Positions 43,077-51,092 of a DNA stretch of 51,092 nt are shown here, in pieces. How positions within the stretch are numbered: position 1 is the first letter of the stretch; each line of letters opens with the position of its first letter. The position numbers were made by a program, and so were the translations under genes. Under the pieces are notes generated by a model. That model made no database searches. It was not told the origin of the DNA and was given only the letters and a program-made list of their open reading frames with translations. The stretch is from the NCBI GenBank assembly GCA_031400715.1, contig JANNQK010000085.1, positions 1 through 51,092 of the forward strand, written 5' to 3'. This stretch comes from VFMC01 sp031400715. Its GTDB lineage: Bacteria; Actinomycetota; Acidimicrobiia; Acidimicrobiales; Ilumatobacteraceae.

Positions 43077-43745
43077 GTGGGACTCGCCGCAGCACGACGT
43101 GATCTGCACGAGACGCTCTTGCGGATGGTCGACGACCGATTGGTCGTCGGTTCCGCCGGAAATGCCAGCGTCCGCGTGGGCGATGGCTCCCTCGTCGTGT
43201 CGGCCGGGGGTCGCCTGTATCGCCACCTCTCGCCGACCGATCATCCGCTGATCGACCTCGGTTCCGGCGAGGTGCGCAACGGCCTGCCGCCGACGAGCGA
43301 GCTGGCACTGCATCTGGCGGTGATGCGCGCCTTCCCCGATGTGAACGCGGTGGTGCACACGCATTCTCCGCATGCCGCCGGCTGGTCGGTGGCGCGGCTC
43401 GACCTCGACTTCGTCTGCAACGAGAACATCGGACCCGCCGGCGAACGAATCCTGGTCACCGATCCGTACGCTCCACCGGGGACCACCGCCCTCGCCGACG
43501 CTGCGGTGGCCACGTTGCGGCGCCAGCCGGGCTCGCGGGCCTGCCTGCTCGCCAACCACGGCCCGCTCACGATCGGGGCCTCGCTCGACGCGGCCTACAC
43601 GGTCGCTCAGCAGGTGGAGTGGATCGCGCAGGTCACGTTCGTGGCACGTTCGATCGGGCATGTTCACGTGATCGCTCCTCACGACCAGGATGCGATCGGC
43701 GCCACGTACGGCTTCACCGTGGCTCGTTCGCCCGAAACTCGTTGA
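43077..43745 (+). CDS. Class II aldolase/adducin-family protein, probably 5-deoxyribulose- or methylthioribulose-1-phosphate aldolase/dehydratase
   Basis: 222 residues from a GTG at 43077, 7 bases after TACAGT. Zinc-aldolase motifs are present: SAGNASVRVG, PPTSELALHLAVMRAFPDVNAVVHTHSP (the catalytic Glu and the His-x-His zinc pair) and CLLANHGPLTIGASL with the third His. Two family members use mtnA products: MtnB (dehydratase) and the aldolase of the DHAP shunt that splits methylthioribulose-1-phosphate or 5-deoxyribulose-1-phosphate into DHAP and an aldehyde. No mtnC, mtnD or mtnX is nearby, which slightly favours the aldolase. The gene is paired divergently with mtnA. Confidence 0.85.
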   Translation: MGLAAARRDLHETLLRMVDDRLVVGSAGNASVRVGDGSLVVSAGGRLYRHLSPTDHPLIDLGSGEVRNGLPPTSELALHLAVMRAFPDVNAVVHTHSPHAAGWSVARLDLDFVCNENIGPAGERILVTDPYAPPGTTALADAAVATLRRQPGSRACLLANHGPLTIGASLDAAYTVAQQVEWIAQVTFVARSIGHVHVIAPHDQDAIGATYGFTVARSPETR

Positions 43746-43755
43746 TCGCCGACCG

Positions 43756-44388
43756 TCACCGCTTGCTCGGGCCGGTGGCGCGCACCATCGTCCACGGCAG
43801 CGGGCTCGCCACCTCGTCGACGACGAATCGACGACCGACGAACCTCGCGAAGCCCCACCTGGTCCAGTGGTTCACGTGGCCCGGGGTGTTCCCCCAACTG
43901 CGCACGTAGCGACGACGCGCCATGTTCCCCGCGCGCCAGATGGGCTCGAACGGCACCGAGGCGATCATCGTGCCCGCCGGGCGGCACACGCGCGCCAACT
44001 CCACCAGAGCAGCCTCGGGACCGGGCACGTGTTCGAGCACCTCGATCGCCATCACCAGGTCGAACGTGTCATCGGCGAAGGGAAGCCGCGTGGCATCGCC
44101 GAACATGCAGGCCAGCTCGTGGTTCCGCCAGTGACCCGCGAGTTCGGGGTCGGGCAGATCGAGGCCGACCAGGGTGGCCAACGGGAACCGGTCGCGGACC
44201 CGAGTCATCACATGACCCTCACCCACCCCGATCTCGAGAATCCGCGCGGGTGCCAGGCCGTCGAGCATCGACTCGAGCGAGCCCATGAAACCGGCCATCA
44301 GCTTCTGCTCGATCGGGTTGGTGCTGCCGTACTTGTCGTAGGTGTTCCCGGTGGGCGTCGTACTCGACGAGAGCGGTTCGTCGCTCAC
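43756..44388 (-). CDS. Class I SAM-dependent methyltransferase
   Basis: 210 residues. The GTG at 44388 overlaps the stop of the glycosyltransferase gene as GTGA. Methyltransferase motifs are ARILEIGVGEGHVMTRV (SAM-binding loop), LVGLDLPDPE, GDATRLPFADDTFDLVMAIEVLEHV and LARVCRPAGTMIASVP. The C-terminal part is basic and aromatic (RRRYVRSWGNTPGHVNHWTRWGF-type region). It is the last gene of an operon with a membrane glycosyltransferase and a polytopic membrane protein, so it may methylate a polyprenyl-linked sugar or lipid. Substrate not known. It is convergent with the class II aldolase. Confidence 0.87.
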   Translation of the reverse strand: MSDEPLSSSTTPTGNTYDKYGSTNPIEQKLMAGFMGSLESMLDGLAPARILEIGVGEGHVMTRVRDRFPLATLVGLDLPDPELAGHWRNHELACMFGDATRLPFADDTFDLVMAIEVLEHVPGPEAALVELARVCRPAGTMIASVPFEPIWRAGNMARRRYVRSWGNTPGHVNHWTRWGFARFVGRRFVVDEVASPLPWTMVRATGPSKR

Positions 44389-45380
44389 GCCGGCGGCACC
44401 TGGGACGAGGGTTTGGTCGATCGCACCACCAGGTCGGCGAGGAGACCCACCGAGATGGCCTGCAGGGAACCCAGCAGGATCAACAGGGTGTTCGCGGCCA
44501 GCCGGAAGTCCTTGTCGACCCAGTCGTACCCGAGCTTCACCAGGCCGAGGGCGAACAAGCCACCACCGACCGGAAGGAAGATCTTCAACGGCTCGTACGA
44601 CAACGACATGCGCACCACCTGCAGCAGGTAGCGACGTGTGTCCTTCCACCAGTGGAACTTCGAGCGGCCGGCGCGCGGGAAGTAGTCGATCGGCACGTAA
44701 CGCACGCTGTACCCGTTCGACAGGAACGACATCGTGAGCGTGGTCACGCAGCTGAACCCCTTGGGCAGATGGTGCACGTACTGCATGGCCACGTCGCGAC
44801 GGAACGCACGCAAGCCGGAGTTGAGGTCGGGGATGTCGGTGCCCGACAGATAGCACGCGAGCCGGCGGATGAACCACTTCGCCGGAACCCGGAACATCCG
44901 CAGTGTGCCCGCTTCGGTGCGCCGCGCTCCGACCACGTGGTCGTAGCCCATCATCGAGTCGACCAGTTCAGGGATGCGATCGTTCGGGTAGGTCATGTCG
45001 ACATCGGTCCACACCACCACGCGCCCTCGGGCGGCGGTGGTACCCGTGCGCCGCGCTGCGCCAGACCCCCGGTTGAAGCTGTGCCGAATGAGCCGGATGC
45101 CCTCGATCAGCGGCAGATCCACCTCGGAGCCGTCGTCGGAGCCGTCGTCGATGACGATGATCTCGTAGGAGTAGGCAGATGCTTCGAGCGCCGCTCGCAC
45201 TCGATCGATCTCGGTTCGCAGGTGGCCGCGTTCGTTGTACACCGGCAGCACCACGCTGACATCGCAGGTGCTGTCCACGCCACTCGCGAGCCTGGCCAGT
45301 CCGGTCTCGGTCGTCGCGGGGTGATCCGAACCCTGACTTCGGTCGTCGGGGCTTCGGGAGTCGGGGCCGTTCACGGCCAC
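44385..45380 (-). CDS. GT2 glycosyltransferase with two C-terminal membrane helices (GtrB/DPM-like)
   Basis: 331 residues from the GTG at 45380, 3 bases after the upstream stop; a second in-frame GTG at 45374 lies 6 bases after TAGCTT and could be a leaderless start. The GT-A domain shows VSVVLPVYNERGHL, EIIVIDDGSDDGS, the metal-binding DVD in VWTDVDMTYP, and DIPDLNSGLRAFRRD. Two hydrophobic helices near the C-terminus (LKIFLPVGGGLFALGLV and TLLILLGSLQAISVGLL) anchor it. Relatives load a sugar onto polyprenyl phosphate in the membrane. The operon partners suggest cell-envelope glycan or lipid work. Confidence 0.9.
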   Translation of the reverse strand: MAVNGPDSRSPDDRSQGSDHPATTETGLARLASGVDSTCDVSVVLPVYNERGHLRTEIDRVRAALEASAYSYEIIVIDDGSDDGSEVDLPLIEGIRLIRHSFNRGSGAARRTGTTAARGRVVVWTDVDMTYPNDRIPELVDSMMGYDHVVGARRTEAGTLRMFRVPAKWFIRRLACYLSGTDIPDLNSGLRAFRRDVAMQYVHHLPKGFSCVTTLTMSFLSNGYSVRYVPIDYFPRAGRSKFHWWKDTRRYLLQVVRMSLSYEPLKIFLPVGGGLFALGLVKLGYDWVDKDFRLAANTLLILLGSLQAISVGLLADLVVRSTKPSSQVPPA

Positions 45381-45383
45381 AAG

Positions 45384-47096
45384 CTATCCACCGCTCTCCG
45401 GAGTCCCTGTCGTCGCCACGGCAGATGACGTCCCGCCGCTGCGGGCATCGGCAGCCATCTCCTGCCACTGGTCGAGCCTGACCTGCTCAGGAATCCGCCA
45501 GAGCACCCACGTCCTGTCGGACCACACGATCTCGAGGCCCAGCGCCGCGCCCTCCGCTTCGCTGAACTCGGGTTGGACGTAGTCGGAGTTGCGGCGTTGC
45601 GCGAAGAAGTCGGCGCTGGCGATGATCCGTTCGATCCGCGACGTCTGCACCGTCGAGCGGTCGGTGAGCAGCGTCATCGTCCGCGCCCGGAAGAAGGCGA
45701 CCACATCGGTCGGCCGTGTGTACTTCGTGACGGCCGCGTAGATGGGCACGAAGTCGGGATGGGTGGGGCCGATCTGCACGCGACCGGCGTCGTCGAATCG
45801 ACGGGCATCGCGGATGTCGCCCGGCAGCACAACGGCGTGCACGCTCACCAGGAACAACAGGGGCAGCACCGTCGCTGCCGTTCGGGCGATCCCGATTCGG
45901 TGTTCCACGCGTGGGTCCCGGCGATCGTTTCGGCCGCCGCGACCCGACATCGCACGTGCGATCAGCGGGCGCACTCCGGCGCCGATGGCAACGGTCGCGA
46001 AGTAGACCACCCAGGGCAGCACCTGGAAGTAATAGCGATCGACCATGCGGAAGTGAGTGCTCGACGCGAACATCGTCGCGAGCGTGATCAGCACCAGATG
46101 GCCGTCGAGGCCGGGCCGACCGCGCACGGCGATCACCATGCCCACGACCATGAGCACCAGCACGATCACCCCGACCGCCGGATGCCAGCCCAGGCCGAGA
46201 TGGCGGCTCAGCCACCCGGCGTAGTCGCCGATGCGATTGTCGACGAACGTCCGGCTGTTGCCGTTGTCGGGGAACAACATCGATGGCAGCAGCAGTTGGA
46301 AGCCCGCGACCGTGGCGATCACCGACACGTACGGCGTGACGACCCGGCGCCACGGGAACCGCGCCCACACGCCGGCCAGCGAGCGCTCACCTCGTGCATC
46401 TCGTACCAGTTCGAACAGCTGGACCATCCCGACCACACCGACGAAGACGATCGTTTCGCGACGGAAGCTGAACGTCAGCGTGATGAGCGCGCCGAGGATC
46501 CACAGGTGTCGCACCGACGCATCGATCAACCGGCCGCCCGCGCGCAGGTGGTCCATCCACCAGATGAAGGCCCCGACCGCCGCAGCGTGTGGGTACTCCG
46601 CGAGCAGCTGATCGGTGTGAGCGAGCAGTGCCGGAGCGGTCGCAACGACCGTGGTCACCGCCAACGCCACCCCACGGCCGACACGGCGTCGCACCACCCC
46701 GTGCACCAGCACCATCCACAGGCAGAACGACGCCACCTCCAACAGCTTCAGCCGGTCGTAGTCGAAACCCCAGAGCTTGACGAACGGCGACAACAGCAGC
46801 GGCCAGCCCCACGGGTACGCAAACGGACTGAAACCACTCGCAGAGTTGGTGACCGTGAACCGATTGTCGGCCACCACGTCGGCGATGTCGCCGTCGAAGA
46901 TGCCACGGGCCTGGCGGAGATACAGCGCGAAGTCGTCGCCCTGGGTGTGACCGGTTCGATGCAGCGTGACCGCCACCGCAGCCGAGATCGCGACCACTGT
47001 GCCGAGCGCCAGGCTGCGTCCGACCCTGCGCCGGCTCGGAACAACGCCCGGATCGTCCGGTGGCGCGATGGCTGACGGTTCGTGATCCGAGGGCAC
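45384..47096 (-). CDS. Polytopic membrane protein, GT-C glycosyltransferase-like
   Basis: 570 residues from a GTG at 47096 (CACAAT 6 bases upstream). About eleven membrane helices precede a C-terminal soluble domain of about 130 residues. The first extracytoplasmic loop has GDDFALYLRQARGIFDGD, whose acidic residues match the conserved Asp position of GT-C mannosyl- and arabinosyl-type transferases, which use polyprenyl-phosphate sugars. The C-terminal part (DVVAFFRARTMTLLTDRSTVQT) also resembles such enzymes. It is the first gene of the three-gene operon. Its role is inferred from fold and the GT2 partner. Confidence 0.78.
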   Translation of the reverse strand: MPSDHEPSAIAPPDDPGVVPSRRRVGRSLALGTVVAISAAVAVTLHRTGHTQGDDFALYLRQARGIFDGDIADVVADNRFTVTNSASGFSPFAYPWGWPLLLSPFVKLWGFDYDRLKLLEVASFCLWMVLVHGVVRRRVGRGVALAVTTVVATAPALLAHTDQLLAEYPHAAAVGAFIWWMDHLRAGGRLIDASVRHLWILGALITLTFSFRRETIVFVGVVGMVQLFELVRDARGERSLAGVWARFPWRRVVTPYVSVIATVAGFQLLLPSMLFPDNGNSRTFVDNRIGDYAGWLSRHLGLGWHPAVGVIVLVLMVVGMVIAVRGRPGLDGHLVLITLATMFASSTHFRMVDRYYFQVLPWVVYFATVAIGAGVRPLIARAMSGRGGRNDRRDPRVEHRIGIARTAATVLPLLFLVSVHAVVLPGDIRDARRFDDAGRVQIGPTHPDFVPIYAAVTKYTRPTDVVAFFRARTMTLLTDRSTVQTSRIERIIASADFFAQRRNSDYVQPEFSEAEGAALGLEIVWSDRTWVLWRIPEQVRLDQWQEMAADARSGGTSSAVATTGTPESGG

Positions 47097-47162
47097 CTCG
47101 ACATTGTGGCCGCTGTCGACCCTGGTGGCGCGAACGGTTCGTTGCCGGACGTTCACAGCAGC

Positions 47163-49238
47163 ATGGACAGCTCCGAGCACGTCTCCACGCGAGTGCGCTC
47201 CCCCGGAACACGCGTCGAGGGCCCGTTCGAGGCGTTCTTCGACCGTGCCCCGCTCGGCCTGTCGATCACCAGGTCGCGGAGCCGTACGATCGTGGTGGCC
47301 AACGAACGGTTCGCCGAGATCACGGGGCGATCGGTCGACGAGCTGATCGGGTTCGATTGGGTGGATCTGACCCACCCCGACGACGTGGAAGCCGATCTGG
47401 CTCATGCCGCCAGCGACGACGGCTCGTCACCGCCGTACCGGCTGCCGAAGCGCTATGTGCGACCCGACGGCTCGACGGTCCACATCGAGATGTCGATCGC
47501 ACCGCTCGGCGCGGGCCCCGACGGCGAACCAGAACACCTGTGCATCATCGACGACATCAGCGACCGACGAATGACCGAGGCCCGGCTCGACCAGCTCGTG
47601 CAGGTTCTGGAGGTCAGTCCCGATCACGTGGCGACGACCGACACGGCTGGTGTGATCCTGTGGGCCAACGCCGCCACACGGTCGCTGCTCGGCATCGAGT
47701 CGACCGACGAGTTGGAGCAGCGACAGCTCAGCCTGTTTTCGCTGTTCAGCCCGGAGAGCGCCCGACGCTTCATCGACGAGGCCGTGCCACAGCTGTGGTC
47801 GGAGGGCGCGTGGGTGGGCGAGGTCGAAGGCCGCTACTCCGACGGCAGCACCTTTCCCTTGTCGTTCGCCACCACCGCTCACTTCGACGCGTCGGGGTAC
47901 CCCCGCTACTTCTCCGGGATCGCCCGCGACATCACCGAATCCAAGCTCACCGAAGTCGCCCTTGCCGATTCCGAACGACGGATGCGAACCCTCGTCGACT
48001 CCGCACCGATCGGGATCTTCGAGACCAACCCGTGGGGCTCATGCACGTACGTGAACCCCGAGTTCTGCTCGATCACCCGCATCGTCGACCCCAACGATGC
48101 GCTCGGGTTCGGATGGGGCAAGGTGTTGCATCCCGACGATGCCGGCGCCGTCGGCTCGCGATGGGCGACCTCGATCAAGACCGACCAACCGTTCGTCGGG
48201 CAGTTCCGCTTCCTGACGCCGACGGGCGACGTGGTGTGGGCCGACATCCATGCTGTCCCGGTGAAGGGCGACACGGGTGACACCGAGCTGTTCCTCGGCA
48301 CCGTGACCGACATCACCGAGCGCCTCACGCTGGAACGGGCACAGTTCGAGGCGAGCGAACTTTTCCGCACGGCCTTCGACGACGCGCCGACCGGCATGGT
48401 GCTCACCGACGTCACCTCCGACAAGGTGAAGGTGGTGAGGTGCAACGCTGCCTACGGTCAGATCCTCGGTATCGACAAGGACTTGGTCCCGGGTCTCAAT
48501 CTGCTCGATCACACCAACCCGATCTACCTCGATGAGGTGCTCGGCACTCGCCAGCGGCTGATCGATGGCGAGATCGCGACACATCACATGGAGCTCGAGA
48601 TGACGCGCGCCGACGGCGACGAGATCTGGGTGTCGCTCACCCGATCTGTGGTTCGCGACGCGAATGGAGCTGCCAAGTTCGTCGTGTCACAGGTGACCGA
48701 CATCACCGAGGCGAAGGCCGCCCGGGAACAGGTGGAGAGGTTCGCCTTCACCGATCCGCTCACCGGCCTCCCCAACAGGCGCAGCTTCATCGACCGGCTC
48801 GAACGAGCATGTGAGTCGCGTCGCGAGCGCGACGCCCGCATCGCGTTGCTGTTCATCGACCTCGACCGATTCAAGGCGATCAACGACCGCTTGGGCCACG
48901 ATGCCGGCGACGAGGTGCTGATCGAGGTCGCGGGCGTGCTCACCGCCGCTCTGCGAACGGGAGACGTCGTCGCTCGCCTCGGCGGAGACGAGTTCGCGAT
49001 CATCGTCTCCGACGTGGGCGACATGGAGATGCGCTCGATCGCCGACCGACTGATCCGCCAGCTGAACTTCCCTCGGCAGATGCCCGAAGGCGACACCGTG
49101 ACGGTCACGGCATCGATCGGTCTGGCATGGGCGACGGCCGATGAGAGCGTCGACGAGTTCCTCCGCCGCTCCGACCTGTTGATGTACCAGGCCAAACAAG
49201 CCGGCCGCGATCAACTCGTCGTCGACCACCGTCGCTGA
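47163..49238 (+). CDS. Multi-PAS diguanylate cyclase
   Basis: 691 residues from the ATG at 47163 (start uncertain; no SD, and a GTG at 47082 is in frame). No membrane helix. Four PAS domains with PAC ends follow each other: APLGLSITRSRSRTIVVANERF, VSPDHVATTDTAGVILWANAA, DSAPIGIFETNPWGSCTYVNPE and DDAPTGMVLTDVTSDKVKVVRCNAA, ending in VTDITEAKAAREQVERF. A GGDEF domain follows: DPLTGLPNRRSF, LFIDLDRFKAINDRLGHDAGDE, and ARLGGDEFAIIV at 607-611. RTGD, five residues upstream, is an inhibitory site. There is no EAL domain. It is a soluble, multi-input c-di-GMP synthase. Confidence 0.92.
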   Translation: MDSSEHVSTRVRSPGTRVEGPFEAFFDRAPLGLSITRSRSRTIVVANERFAEITGRSVDELIGFDWVDLTHPDDVEADLAHAASDDGSSPPYRLPKRYVRPDGSTVHIEMSIAPLGAGPDGEPEHLCIIDDISDRRMTEARLDQLVQVLEVSPDHVATTDTAGVILWANAATRSLLGIESTDELEQRQLSLFSLFSPESARRFIDEAVPQLWSEGAWVGEVEGRYSDGSTFPLSFATTAHFDASGYPRYFSGIARDITESKLTEVALADSERRMRTLVDSAPIGIFETNPWGSCTYVNPEFCSITRIVDPNDALGFGWGKVLHPDDAGAVGSRWATSIKTDQPFVGQFRFLTPTGDVVWADIHAVPVKGDTGDTELFLGTVTDITERLTLERAQFEASELFRTAFDDAPTGMVLTDVTSDKVKVVRCNAAYGQILGIDKDLVPGLNLLDHTNPIYLDEVLGTRQRLIDGEIATHHMELEMTRADGDEIWVSLTRSVVRDANGAAKFVVSQVTDITEAKAAREQVERFAFTDPLTGLPNRRSFIDRLERACESRRERDARIALLFIDLDRFKAINDRLGHDAGDEVLIEVAGVLTAALRTGDVVARLGGDEFAIIVSDVGDMEMRSIADRLIRQLNFPRQMPEGDTVTVTASIGLAWATADESVDEFLRRSDLLMYQAKQAGRDQLVVDHRR

Positions 49239-49289
49239 TCGATCCACGGCACCGCGCACCTTCCCTCGGATTCGACCATCGAACTGCCT

Positions 49290-49308
49290 GTGCCATATTG
49301 TATGGCAC
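49290..49308. promoter_or_regulatory. Operator palindrome on the MarR promoter
   Basis: GTGCCATA-TTG-TATGGCAC is a perfect 8-bp dyad around 3 bases. It covers TATTGT (49296-49301), a -10 box 8 bases before the ATG at 49310. Size and place are typical of a MarR-family autoregulatory site. Confidence 0.75.
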
Positions 49309-49309
49309 C

Positions 49310-49792
49310 ATGCAGTCAGGGTCGTCTGGTCGAGGTACACACGAGCTCGATGCGCCCCCGTGGCTGCGGGTCGAGACCACGCTGATGGCCACGGCGCGTC
49401 TCATCCGCGAGGCGTACGACCTTCGCTTTGCATCCGTCGACCTCAACCTCACCCAGGCGAGCATCCTGATGTACGTCGCCGACTTCGGCCCGGTCACCCA
49501 GACCAAGATCGCCGATCACCTCGGCCAGGGTCGCGCCGCAACCGGGTCGACGCTCGATCGCCTGCAGGAGCGAGGCCTCGTGTCACGCCAACCCGACTCG
49601 GACGATCGGCGAGTGTGGCAGATCCATCTCACGGCTGCAGGCAGCGCGCTCATCGATCGCATCACGGCGATCGACGAGACGTTGCGCACCGAGTTGCGCA
49701 CCGGCATCTCCCGCGAGGATCGACACGCACTCGCCGCGGTCACCCAGCAGTTGCAAGCCAACCTCCGCCGAGCGATGGGCCCGCTCGCCTGA
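49310..49792 (+). CDS. MarR-family transcriptional regulator
   Basis: 160 residues from the ATG at 49310, 8 bases after a TATTGT box, so a leaderless start is likely. The winged helix-turn-helix is clear: LTQASILMYVADFGPVTQTKIADHL, then GRAATGSTLDRLQERGLV and RQPDSDDRRVWQIHLT (the wing with the conserved DxRR). Dimerisation helices flank it. The palindrome over its promoter suggests autorepression. It is followed by a thiolase on the same strand after 100 bases, so it may control that gene in response to an acyl-CoA or related ligand; the ligand is unknown. Confidence 0.92.
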   Translation: MQSGSSGRGTHELDAPPWLRVETTLMATARLIREAYDLRFASVDLNLTQASILMYVADFGPVTQTKIADHLGQGRAATGSTLDRLQERGLVSRQPDSDDRRVWQIHLTAAGSALIDRITAIDETLRTELRTGISREDRHALAAVTQQLQANLRRAMGPLA

Positions 49793-49817
49793 CTCGCGGA
49801 TCGCTCGATCTCGTCGC

Positions 49818-49853
49818 CGACCCACCCGACCCACCCGACCCACCCGACCCACC
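49818..49853. repeat. Four 9-bp repeats upstream of the thiolase
   Basis: CGACCCACC is repeated four times exactly in the gap between the MarR and thiolase genes, ending 39 bases before the thiolase ATG. In the thiolase mRNA it would be a C-rich, unstructured leader. Confidence 0.9.
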
Positions 49854-49892
49854 AGCGGATCAACGAAGTTCCGACACAGGAGAAAACCCACC

Positions 49893-51071
49893 ATGGAAGA
49901 TGCAGTCATCATCGACGCCGTCCGCACCCCCGGCGGCAAGCGCAACGGCAAGCTCAAGGACTGGCACCCGGCAGCGCTCGCGGCCCACGTGCTGAAGGCC
50001 ATCGAAGAGCGCAACGGTCTCGACCCCGTGATGGTCGACGACGTGATCATGGGGTGCGTGATGCAGGTGGGTGAGCAGTCGCTCAACATCGGCCGCAACG
50101 CCGTGTTGGCCGCGGGCTGGCCCGAGAGCGTGCCCGCCACCACCGTCGACCGTCAGTGTGGTTCGAGCCAGCAGTCGATGCACTTCGGCGCGCAAGGCGT
50201 GATGGCGGGCGCCTACGACATCGTCATCGCTGCCGGCGTCGAGATCATGACCCGCACCCCGATGGGTTCGTCGATCGTGAAGGACATGGGTTTCCCGTTC
50301 CCGAAGCAGCAGATGGACCGCTATGCCGAGACGGGCCTGCCCCCGCAGGGCATCGGCGCCGACATGATCGCCGACGAGTACGGCCTCAGCCGCGAAGACC
50401 TCGACGCGTTCGGTGCACTCAGCCAGCAGCGCGCTGCACAGGCGACCGCTGAAGGTCGGTTCGAGCGAGAGATCATCCCCGTGCCGTACGACCTCGATGG
50501 CACCACGCACATGTTGACCACCGACGAAGGCATTCGCGAGGGAACCACCGCCGAGACCCTGGCGAACCTCAAGCCGGCGTTCAAGCCCGACGGCAAGATC
50601 ACCGCGGGCAACTCGTCGCAGATCTCCGATGGCGCGTCTGCGGTCTTGATCATGAGCGCGACCAAGGCCAAAGAGCTCGGCCTCACGCCCCGCGCTCGAT
50701 TCCACAGCTTCGCCGTGGCCGGCACCGACCCGGTCACGATGCTGAAGGGCCCCATCCCCGCGACGCGGAAGATCCTCGAGAAGAGCGGCCTCACCATGGC
50801 CGACATCGACCTCGTCGAGATCAACGAAGCGTTCGCCTCGGTGGTGCTGGCATGGCAGAAGGAGTTCGACGCCGACATGTCGAAGGTGAACGTGAACGGC
50901 GGAGCCATCGCCCTCGGCCATCCCCTCGGCGGCTCGGGCACGAAGCTGATGGCGACGCTACTCAACGAGCTCGAGCGCACCGGTGGCCGCTATGGCCTGC
51001 AGGTGATGTGCGAGGGCGGCGGAATGGCCAAAGCCACCTTCATCTTGGGCATCTTCGAATGGAACAGCTGA
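49893..51071 (+). CDS. Thiolase family acetyl-CoA acyltransferase
   Basis: 392 residues; CAGGAGA lies about 10 bases before the ATG, a proper SD. Thiolase signatures are complete: nucleophile Cys89 in DRQCGSSQQ, NEAFASVV near residue 309, the catalytic His in GGAIALGHPLGGSGTKL near 342, and the second Cys in MCEGGGMA near 372. Thiolases cleave 3-ketoacyl-CoA with CoA or run the reverse condensation. The length and the GGSG variant fit the acetyl-CoA acetyltransferase/FadA branch. The MarR regulator gene precedes it. Only 21 bases follow in the window, so downstream partners are not visible. Confidence 0.95.
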   Translation: MEDAVIIDAVRTPGGKRNGKLKDWHPAALAAHVLKAIEERNGLDPVMVDDVIMGCVMQVGEQSLNIGRNAVLAAGWPESVPATTVDRQCGSSQQSMHFGAQGVMAGAYDIVIAAGVEIMTRTPMGSSIVKDMGFPFPKQQMDRYAETGLPPQGIGADMIADEYGLSREDLDAFGALSQQRAAQATAEGRFEREIIPVPYDLDGTTHMLTTDEGIREGTTAETLANLKPAFKPDGKITAGNSSQISDGASAVLIMSATKAKELGLTPRARFHSFAVAGTDPVTMLKGPIPATRKILEKSGLTMADIDLVEINEAFASVVLAWQKEFDADMSKVNVNGGAIALGHPLGGSGTKLMATLLNELERTGGRYGLQVMCEGGGMAKATFILGIFEWNS

Positions 51072-51092
51072 TACCCATTCCTCGCCTCAACC

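Overview
This window reads as chromosomal DNA of a GC-rich actinobacterium, most like a marine Acidimicrobiia member of the Ilumatobacter type. The evidence is the strong GC3 bias, two predicted F420-dependent enzymes (an LLM-class oxidoreductase and a Rv2061-type split-barrel protein), paired dimethylglycine-dehydrogenase-type proteins beside an MttB-like methyltransferase, a secreted protein built from ARLL(D/E)TR repeat modules, and many genes whose start codon sits 6-10 nt after a TANNNT box, as in leaderless actinobacterial transcripts. The genus is inferred, not proven. I see no tRNA, rRNA, CRISPR, IS element, integrase or phage gene.

Layout. 1-2.5 kb: 3' part of an MMPL/RND permease and a small glycine-rich membrane protein. 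2.7-10 kb: methylated-amine locus, with an operon DMGDH-like > XRE-cupin regulator > MttB-like and a divergent second DMGDH-like gene. 10-15.1 kb: a DMT exporter, an unknown membrane protein and a UvrD-type helicase with an N-terminal zinc knuckle and a C-terminal HRDC domain. 15.1-22.2 kb: HDAC/acetylpolyamine deacetylase, HisC-like aminotransferase, fatty acyl-AMP ligase and leuS. 22.4-25.2 kb: ACC deaminase (acdS), a 2OG-Fe(II)/IPNS-like oxygenase and an MtfA peptidase. 25.2-28.1 kb: sulfonate/nitrate-type ABC transporter operon. 28.2-30.9 kb: F420-type split-barrel protein and the repeat-module secreted protein.

31.2-41.9 kb is a type IV pilus and c-di-GMP region: a GGDEF-EAL protein, pilC > pilA > pilin-like > pilX-like, divergent pilB with an MshEN-type N-terminus, an LLM oxidoreductase, and a two-gene HDOD + GGDEF operon. 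41.9-43.7 kb: mtnA and a class II aldolase fired from overlapping divergent promoters, probably a DHAP-type shunt for methylthioadenosine or 5'-deoxyadenosine. 43.8-47.1 kb: a three-gene membrane glycosylation-type operon. 47.2-51.1 kb: a four-PAS GGDEF protein, a MarR regulator with an operator on its own -10 box, and a thiolase.

The most unusual features are the density of short tandem repeats at gene edges, above all eleven copies of a heptamer at the start of a pilin gene (a candidate phase-variation switch), the c-di-GMP-binding signature in PilB flanked by cyclase genes, and the interlocked mtnA/aldolase promoters.
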